A stretch of DNA of 64,000 bases, from assembly GCF_009176645.1 (NCBI RefSeq), contig NZ_AP019007.1, positions 620,001 to 684,000 of the forward strand, written 5' to 3'. Shown one piece after another: positions 56,889 to 64,000 of the stretch. This stretch comes from Enterobacter oligotrophicus. GTDB taxonomy: Bacteria > Pseudomonadota > Gammaproteobacteria > Enterobacterales > Enterobacteriaceae. Below the pieces are notes generated by a model. That model saw nothing but the letters and a program-made list of their open reading frames with translations, ran no database searches and was not told the origin of the DNA. Positions within the stretch are counted from its first letter, which is position 1; each line of letters starts with the position of its first letter. The position numbers and the translations under genes were made by a program.

Positions 56889-57430
56889 GGAATAATATCG
56901 GCAGCCTGTCGGGAAAGTTTACGTCTTTTTACTGCACGGGATGGTGGCTGACATAAACTACAGGCGAAGCTGCCAGCAGGCTGGTGCGCATGGGTAATAA
57001 AATTACCGTTACAGCAATTGCAGTGTGACAATTCAAGCATTCCGCTTTCAACAAAACGCACCAGCGTCCATGCGCGGGTCAGCGCCAGCAGGGGGCCTCC
57101 TTCCTGCTGTGGGCATTGCTCAAGGTAAAGTTTATACGCTTTGATCACGGCATCGACACCGCTACACAAACCGGTTTTCAGCAGATACTGCCAGGCGTTA
57201 CAGAACATCGAGGCATGAATATTCTGTTCCCAGGTCATAAACCAGTCCGTTGAAAACGGCAGCATCCCCTTCGGTGGAGGGCTGCCACGTAACTCTTTAT
57301 ACAGTTTAATCAGGCGACCACGGCTCAGCTGAGTCTCGCTTTCCAGCATTTGTAAACGAGCACCCAGCGTAATCAATTCCATTGCCAGCTGTATGTCACG
57401 GGCTTCCTGAACAATGCTTTTCTCGCTCAT
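56852..57430 (-). CDS. flhC: Flagellar master regulator subunit FlhC
   Basis: A 192-residue subunit of the FlhD4C2 activator of class 2 flagellar promoters. The zinc site uses four cysteines in CNCCNGNF and FACSLCQPP near residues 137-160. It begins [20 protein letters not shown]. It follows flhD by two bases. The 3' end of the gene contains the sigma-28 promoter for motA. Confidence 0.97.
   Translation of the reverse strand: MSEKSIVQEARDIQLAMELITLGARLQMLESETQLSRGRLIKLYKELRGSPPPKGMLPFSTDWFMTWEQNIHASMFCNAWQYLLKTGLCSGVDAVIKAYKLYLEQCPQQEGGPLLALTRAWTLVRFVESGMLELSHCNCCNGNFITHAHQPAGSFACSLCQPPSRAVKRRKLSRQAADIIPQLLDEQIEQAV
56895..56921 (-). promoter_or_regulatory. Sigma-28 (FliA) promoter of motA/MotR
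   Basis: On the minus strand, TAAACTTT, 11 bases and GCCGATAT match the sigma-28 consensus closely. It lies inside the 3' end of flhC. Confidence 0.9.
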
Positions 57431-57432
57431 TT

Positions 57433-57783
57433 TTACGCCCTTTTCTTACGGGCTGCGTCATCAGTCTGGCTGATTTCGTTGAGCAGGCGAGTTGAGAGCA
57501 GGATACCGGTATGGATCTGTTGCAGATCGTCAACACGGGATTCCTGAGTAAGACGCGTAATCGTCTGCGGATTATCAAAACGGAACTGACAAACCAGTTG
57601 GTTCGTTTCAGCCAGCTTTACCATTTGTGGAAGGGTTAATCCACCCAGCATGGTTGCCATCTCTTCGTTAATACCCAGACGAAACATCGCGGACGCTTTG
57701 TCCTGACTAATCAAACGCTGCGCGAGCAGTAAATATGACAAATTGATGTCATAGATATGTTTTAGCAACTCGGATGTATGCAT
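57433..57783 (-). CDS. flhD: Flagellar master regulator subunit FlhD
   Basis: A 116-residue subunit of FlhD4C2 starting [20 protein letters not shown]. The helix-turn-helix-like region and the conserved C-terminus DDAARKKRA are present. The ATG at 57783 was chosen because GGGA sits four to five bases before it; the ATG at 57792 touches its own GGG. A leader of about 210 bases is expected, as in E. coli, where several sRNAs and CsrA act. It is the first gene of flhDC. Confidence 0.96.
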   Translation of the reverse strand: MHTSELLKHIYDINLSYLLLAQRLISQDKASAMFRLGINEEMATMLGGLTLPQMVKLAETNQLVCQFRFDNPQTITRLTQESRVDDLQQIHTGILLSTRLLNEISQTDDAARKKRA

Positions 57784-57975
57784 TTTTCCCATCCCGAATA
57801 ACCAACTATTATTTTTATGCGGAAAGACCGCACCCCGTGATGTCGCCGGGAAATCACCCGGTATAAAAAGAAAAGGCCAAATGCATAGTTGAATTAAGGT
57901 TGTATGCTGTAAAACGCGCAGCAACTCAGCACGCGGATGCGTTGCTTACACCTTTTATCATTTCTTACAAATAAC

Positions 57976-57990
57976 TAAGATTTTTCCTAA
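57976..57990 (-). promoter_or_regulatory. RcsAB box of flhDC
   Basis: TAAGATTTTTCCTAA (plus strand) contains the RcsAB consensus TAAGA-N4-TTCCTA shifted by one base, and on the minus strand reads TTAGGAAAAATCTTA as in E. coli flhDC. It lies just downstream of the predicted transcription start, where RcsB represses. Confidence 0.8.
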
Positions 57991-58057
57991 TTCGACGCAA
58001 ACTCTACTCGTCAGTTTTGACACATACAATGCAGCCTCCCCTGAAATTTAAAAAAAA

Positions 58058-58073
58058 TGTGATCCACATCACA
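58058..58073 (-). promoter_or_regulatory. CRP site of flhDC
   Basis: TGTGATCCACATCACA is a perfect TGTGA-N6-TCACA site. Its centre is about 71 bases upstream of the transcription start predicted from the E. coli leader length, the known class I activation position. Confidence 0.9.
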
Positions 58074-58578
58074 TAATTTAAGCGAATATATCCCATAAAT
58101 CCATCAGCACGACTTGTAAGTTGGCTAATTTATGCTCAATCGACACGCTTTTGTATTCCAGCAGGACGAATACTGATGCAGAAGGCTGAGTTAAATGGGT
58201 ACAGGAATTGCTTACCACCCTAACGATGACGCGGCCAGACGCCGGAGAGGCTGCGCTGTCAGAAACGAAGTTTCATTAATCATGAAAAACAGGAAGTTAT
58301 CCTTAAAAAAGCCGCAGGAAGTTTCACACTGAAATCATCCCGCCCGTGTTAATAACGCGTTAAAACGATTTAGCCAGGCAGAATGTTAAATGTGTGATTT
58401 AGGTTAAGATGTTAATTTTTCTCATTCACGAGCACGTTTGCAGTATTCTTCTTATAAGAATAATTAATGAATAATTATGATAAGGTTCACACTATTGTCG
58501 TATTCCCCACTTGCAGAAGTGGCAAATTCGCGGTAAAGCTGAGAAAACATTGTCTTTCAGACATCAAAGGAGTGCGTG
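58074..58578. other. Intergenic region between flhDC and uspC
   Basis: This 505-base stretch has no convincing gene. It presumably carries further flhDC upstream control sequence and the uspC promoter. A 12-base palindrome TTCTTATAAGAA lies at about 58448-58459, and AAAGGAG sits eight bases before uspC. I could not assign other sites. Confidence 0.5.
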
Positions 58579-59007
58579 ATGAGTTACAGCCATCTTCTTG
58601 TTTCTGTAGCAGTTTCACCGGAAAGCCATCAACTCGTCGCCCGTGCTGTTTCCATTGCCAGACCCACCAATGCCCGTATCAGCCTGATCACGCTGGCCGC
58701 CGAGCCTGAGATGTACAATCAACTGGCTGCGCCCATGCTTGAAGATATTCGTGATGTCCTGCAGGAAGAAACACAGCAATTTCTGCGGGAGCTGGTAGAA
58801 AAGGCGCAATATCCTGTTCATGAAACCGTTATTGCGACGGGGGAATTAAATCAACATATTCTGGATATATGTCGTAAACAGAATATTGATTTGGTTATTT
58901 GCGGTAATCATAACCAGAGCTTTTTTTCGCGTGCAGCCTGTTCGGCTAAATCAATTGTTGCGTCAAGCCAGGTGGATGTACTGTTAGTGCCTCTCGGGGG
59001 CCGGTAA
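58579..59007 (+). CDS. uspC: Universal stress protein UspC
   Basis: A 142-residue UspA-fold protein starting MSYSHLLVSVAVSPESHQLV, the family length. The C-terminal region VICGNHNQSFFSRAACSAKS replaces the ATP-binding G-2X-G-9X-G pattern of other Usp classes, as in UspC. In E. coli it supports motility and stress tolerance and acts with the KdpD/KdpE system. The ATG at 58579 was chosen over the GTG one codon earlier. It lies between flhDC and otsA. Confidence 0.93.
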   Translation: MSYSHLLVSVAVSPESHQLVARAVSIARPTNARISLITLAAEPEMYNQLAAPMLEDIRDVLQEETQQFLRELVEKAQYPVHETVIATGELNQHILDICRKQNIDLVICGNHNQSFFSRAACSAKSIVASSQVDVLLVPLGGR

Positions 59008-59022
59008 TGCCCCCGAGGAATA

Positions 59023-61333
<2,311 letters not shown>

Positions 61334-61377
61334 TCAACTATGGTTAATAGTTGAGCAGAATAAAGGCAGGAAGTGAC

Positions 61378-62361
61378 TCAGACGGTACGCTTCGCTTTTT
61401 GTTTGTAACGGTCGAAAATCACGGCTGCCAGCAGGATCAGGCCGCGAACCACGTACTGCGAGAACGGTGAAATATTCAACAGGTTCATGGCGTTCTCCAC
61501 CGTCCCCAGAATCAGGATACCGGCCACCACATATGAGATTTTTCCGATGCCGCCTTTCAGGGAAACACCACCCAATACGCACGCTGAAATGACGATCAGC
61601 TCGTAACCGATAGAGGTCATTGGCTGGCCGCTGGTCATACGCGAAGCCAGAATGATCCCCGCCGCTGCAGAGACCAGCCCGGAGAGCACGAAGATGATGA
61701 TCTTGGTGCGTACAACCGGCACACCGGCCAGACGCGCAGCCTCTTCATTACCGCCAATCGCCAGGGTATTACGACCAAAGGTGGTACGGTTGAGCAGGAA
61801 GCCGAACAGGATCAGGCATGCCACCGTCAGCCAGATGGGGGCGGGCAAGCCGAGCCAGTTCGCATAGCCCAGGGTGAAGAAACGTTCGTCTTCAATCCCG
61901 ACCGCTTTACCATCGGAAATGATGTAAGCCAGACCACGCACGATTTGCATCGTCGCAAGCGTCGTGATCAGAGCGTTAATTTTCAGGCGGGCAATGACAA
62001 ACCCGTTCACCAGCCCGCTGAGAACGCCCAGCAACAGACCAGCGAAAACGCCAATCCACAGGCTTTCGGTCAGGTTGATGACCACCGCCGTTGTCACGCC
62101 CGCACAGGCAATCACCGAGGCGACAGAGAGGTCGAAATCGCCGGAGGCCAGACAGAACAGCATCCCGCAGGCCACCATGCCGGACATAGAGATCGCCAGC
62201 CCCAGCCCTTTCATATTGATAAAGGTGGCGAAGTTAGGCACAAAAATCGCGCAGGCGATGAACAGCGCGGCAAAAACGACCAGCATGCCGTACTGGTCCC
62301 AGATGCGGCCAAAACTGAAAGCTGACTTCGGCGCTCCGGATGTAGTAACAGAGGACATCAT
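61378..62361 (-). CDS. araH: L-arabinose ABC transporter permease AraH
   Basis: A 327-residue sugar ABC permease with about eight to ten membrane segments. The family ABC contact loop is around IGGNEEAARLAGVPVVRTK, and GLAYIISDGKAVGI and DFDLSVASVIACAGV are typical. It forms the membrane channel for AraG. It follows araG by 11 bases as the last gene of araFGH. AraC and CRP control is expected at araF, outside the window. Confidence 0.95.
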   Translation of the reverse strand: MMSSVTTSGAPKSAFSFGRIWDQYGMLVVFAALFIACAIFVPNFATFINMKGLGLAISMSGMVACGMLFCLASGDFDLSVASVIACAGVTTAVVINLTESLWIGVFAGLLLGVLSGLVNGFVIARLKINALITTLATMQIVRGLAYIISDGKAVGIEDERFFTLGYANWLGLPAPIWLTVACLILFGFLLNRTTFGRNTLAIGGNEEAARLAGVPVVRTKIIIFVLSGLVSAAAGIILASRMTSGQPMTSIGYELIVISACVLGGVSLKGGIGKISYVVAGILILGTVENAMNLLNISPFSQYVVRGLILLAAVIFDRYKQKAKRTV

Positions 62362-62372
62362 TGACTCCTTAC

Positions 62373-63887
62373 TCAGGCGACAGCCTGGCTAACTTTAGGC
62401 ATGGCGAGACTCAACGCCTGTTGTTCATTCGCCTGTTCATGTTGCAACTCACCGGCAATTTCACCTTCACGCATCACAACGATGCGGTCAGCGACGCCAA
62501 GCACCTCAGGCAGATCGCTGGAGGCGAACAACACCGCCACGCCGCGTTTTGCCAGTTCATAAATGACGTTATAGATTTCATGCTTCGCCCCCACGTCAAT
62601 ACCGCGTGTCGGCTCATCCAGCAAAATGACCTTCATATCTTCCGACAACCAGCGGCCCAGAATCGCCTTCTGCTGATTACCACCGGAAAGATTCATGATC
62701 AGTTGCGCCGCCCCCGGCGTTTTTATGTTGAGCGAACGGATATGGCGATCGGCGTTGCTCGCTTCCCAGCTGTCGTTGATCAGGCAGCCCGCCCGGATGT
62801 ATTTACGCCTTGCCGAGATATTGATGTTGTCGCGCACCGAGTGGACCGGAATAATCCCCTCCGCTTTGCGATCTTCCGGGCAAAGCATCATGCCCGCGTT
62901 GATAGCGTGGGCCGGCTTCTGGATATCAACCGCTTTTCCGTCGATGGAGACCTGCCCCCCGGTAATGCGCGTGCCGCCAAACAGCCCTTTCATCAATTCA
63001 CTCCGCCCGGCCCCAACCAGGCCAAACAGCCCGACAATTTCACCGCTGCGCACCGAAAGCGAAACGGGTGTCCGCACCCCTGGCGCTTTCACATTGTCCA
63101 GCCGCAGACGTTCAGGGCCGTATTCACGCGGCTGCCAGTGGTAAATATCCCCCAGCTCGCGACCCACCATCGCCTGCACCAGCTGATCATGGTTAACCTG
63201 CTGCATGTCGGTAAACGTGCGCACATAGCGGCCATCTTTAAACACGGTAATGGCATCGCTTAGGGCAAAAATCTCTTCCATACGGTGAGAGACATACAAA
63301 ATGACGCGTCCTTCTTTGCGCAGCTCGCGGATGACGCGGAACAGATTTTCGATTTCACGCGCAGAGAGCGAACTGGTCGGCTCGTCAAAGGCGATAATTT
63401 TGGCGTTACGTGCCAGAGCCTTGGCAATTTCTACCATCTGCCACTGACCGATAGAGAGATATTTCAGGGGCGTCTGGGGATCAACATCCAGACCAAGATG
63501 TTTTAACTGCAGCCCCGCTTCATAATTGAGTAGCGAGCGATTAACCAGGCCGCTTTTGTGCGGCAACTGGCCCAGATAGATGTTTTCCGCCACGGTCATC
63601 TCAGGGATCAAATGCAGTTCCTGATAGATAATGGCGACCCCGGCGTTTAGCGCCGCCGTGGTGTCGGCAAAGGTCATCTCTTCGCCGCGAATAGCCAGTG
63701 TTCCGGTTGTTGGCGTGTAGTTGCCGCTGAGGATTTTCAACAGCGTGGATTTCCCCGCGCCGTTCTCCCCCATCAGCGCATGAACCTGGCCAGCATAGCA
63801 GTCGAAACTGATATCGGTCAGCGCGTTAACACCGGGGAAGGTTTTCCCGATGCCGCGAAATGAGAGATACGGATCAGACTGTCGCAT
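62373..63887 (-). CDS. araG: L-arabinose ABC transporter ATP-binding protein AraG
   Basis: A 504-residue double ABC ATPase of the sugar-import type. The first half has a good Walker A (GENGAGKST), the signature [12 protein letters not shown] and Walker B ([11 protein letters not shown]). The second half has a degenerate Walker A (GLVGAGRSE) with signature LSGGNQQKA, as is normal in this class. It follows araF after a 71-base gap containing a hairpin. Confidence 0.96.
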   Translation of the reverse strand: MRQSDPYLSFRGIGKTFPGVNALTDISFDCYAGQVHALMGENGAGKSTLLKILSGNYTPTTGTLAIRGEEMTFADTTAALNAGVAIIYQELHLIPEMTVAENIYLGQLPHKSGLVNRSLLNYEAGLQLKHLGLDVDPQTPLKYLSIGQWQMVEIAKALARNAKIIAFDEPTSSLSAREIENLFRVIRELRKEGRVILYVSHRMEEIFALSDAITVFKDGRYVRTFTDMQQVNHDQLVQAMVGRELGDIYHWQPREYGPERLRLDNVKAPGVRTPVSLSVRSGEIVGLFGLVGAGRSELMKGLFGGTRITGGQVSIDGKAVDIQKPAHAINAGMMLCPEDRKAEGIIPVHSVRDNINISARRKYIRAGCLINDSWEASNADRHIRSLNIKTPGAAQLIMNLSGGNQQKAILGRWLSEDMKVILLDEPTRGIDVGAKHEIYNVIYELAKRGVAVLFASSDLPEVLGVADRIVVMREGEIAGELQHEQANEQQALSLAMPKVSQAVA

Positions 63888-63921
63888 AACGTCTCCGTGA
63901 TTCCAGTAGTGTGTACGTCTG

Positions 63922-63944
63922 GCCCCTCACGATGAGCGAGGGGC
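63922..63944 (-). repeat. Hairpin between araF and araG
   Basis: GCCCCTC and GAGGGGC form a perfect 7-bp stem with a nine-base loop and no T-run. A hairpin here could protect the araF mRNA 3' end and give more binding protein than ATPase. Confidence 0.7.
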
Positions 63945-63958
63945 ACAATCACTGCGTA

Positions 63959-64000
63959 TTACTTACCGCCCAGTCCTTTTTTCGCCAGCTCCTCTTTGAA
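63959..64000 (-). CDS. araF: L-arabinose-binding periplasmic protein AraF, C-terminal fragment
   Basis: Only the last 13 codons and the stop are in the window, reading FKEELAKKGLGGK. This matches the C-terminus of AraF, and the order araF-araG-araH confirms it. The complete protein would capture arabinose in the periplasm for AraGH. Confidence 0.88.
   Translation of the reverse strand, partial: FKEELAKKGLGGK

Noticed and set aside
58467..58709. An 80-codon frame overlapping the start of uspC
   Set aside because: It runs out of frame into uspC, has no Shine-Dalgarno sequence and resembles no known protein.

Overview
The window is a chromosomal segment of an enterobacterium. Gene order and protein sequences follow the E. 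coli K-12 yebY to araF neighbourhood almost gene for gene. The GC-rich coding sequence and the accessory genes point to the Enterobacter/Lelliottia/Leclercia group. This identification rests on remembered family sequences and synteny, not on a search. I see no transposase, integrase, phage gene, CRISPR array, rRNA or tRNA.

Layout. 1-5997: the copper-related yobA-yebZ-yebY operon (yebY cut by the window edge), holE, a nitrilase-like gene (yobB), exoX, ptrB and yebE. 6119-14376: central carbon and purine metabolism, with purT under a PurR site, the Entner-Doudoroff genes edd-eda, zwf, the regulator hexR and pykA. A HexR-type operator and a mar/sox box lie in the zwf promoter, and a GntR operator lies upstream of edd. 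14385-19481: lpxM, mepM and the divergent zinc-uptake genes znuA/znuCB sharing a Zur box, then REP elements. 19487-24738: ruvB, ruvA, ruvC, yebC, nudB and aspS, with a LexA box before ruvA. 24979-32108: yecD, yecE, yecN, cmoA, cmoB, cutC (with a probable MicL sRNA in its 3' UTR), yecM and argS.

32143-57783 is the motility supercluster with three accessory insertions. rhiN-rhiT (rhamnogalacturonide uptake and cleavage) lie between argS and flhE. A compact chaperone-usher fimbrial operon (pilin, chaperone, usher, tip protein) lies between flhB and cheZ. A DAACS-family acidic-substrate carrier lies between cheW and tar. The motility genes themselves are flhBAE, cheZYBR, tap, tar, cheW, cheA, motBA and flhDC, all on the minus strand. 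Recognisable control sites include a CRP site and an RcsAB box at flhDC, and sigma-28 promoters before tar and before motA; the latter also predicts the MotR sRNA. 58579-64000: uspC, otsBA (trehalose synthesis) and araHGF (arabinose ABC importer; araF is cut by the window end).

How the genes work together. FlhDC switches on flagella; CheA/W with Tar and Tap sense ligands, and CheY/Z/B/R with MotAB turn this into swimming. Tar keeps the known aspartate-binding residues, and the neighbouring carrier would be expected to take up acidic substrates. Fimbrial genes embedded in the flagellar block place adhesion next to motility. The sugar-acid genes (edd, eda, zwf, hexR), pectin-fragment genes (rhiNT) and arabinose transport fit a plant- or gut-associated lifestyle. 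I found no clearly undescribed system; the best leads are the carrier with altered cation-site residues and the embedded fimbrial operon.
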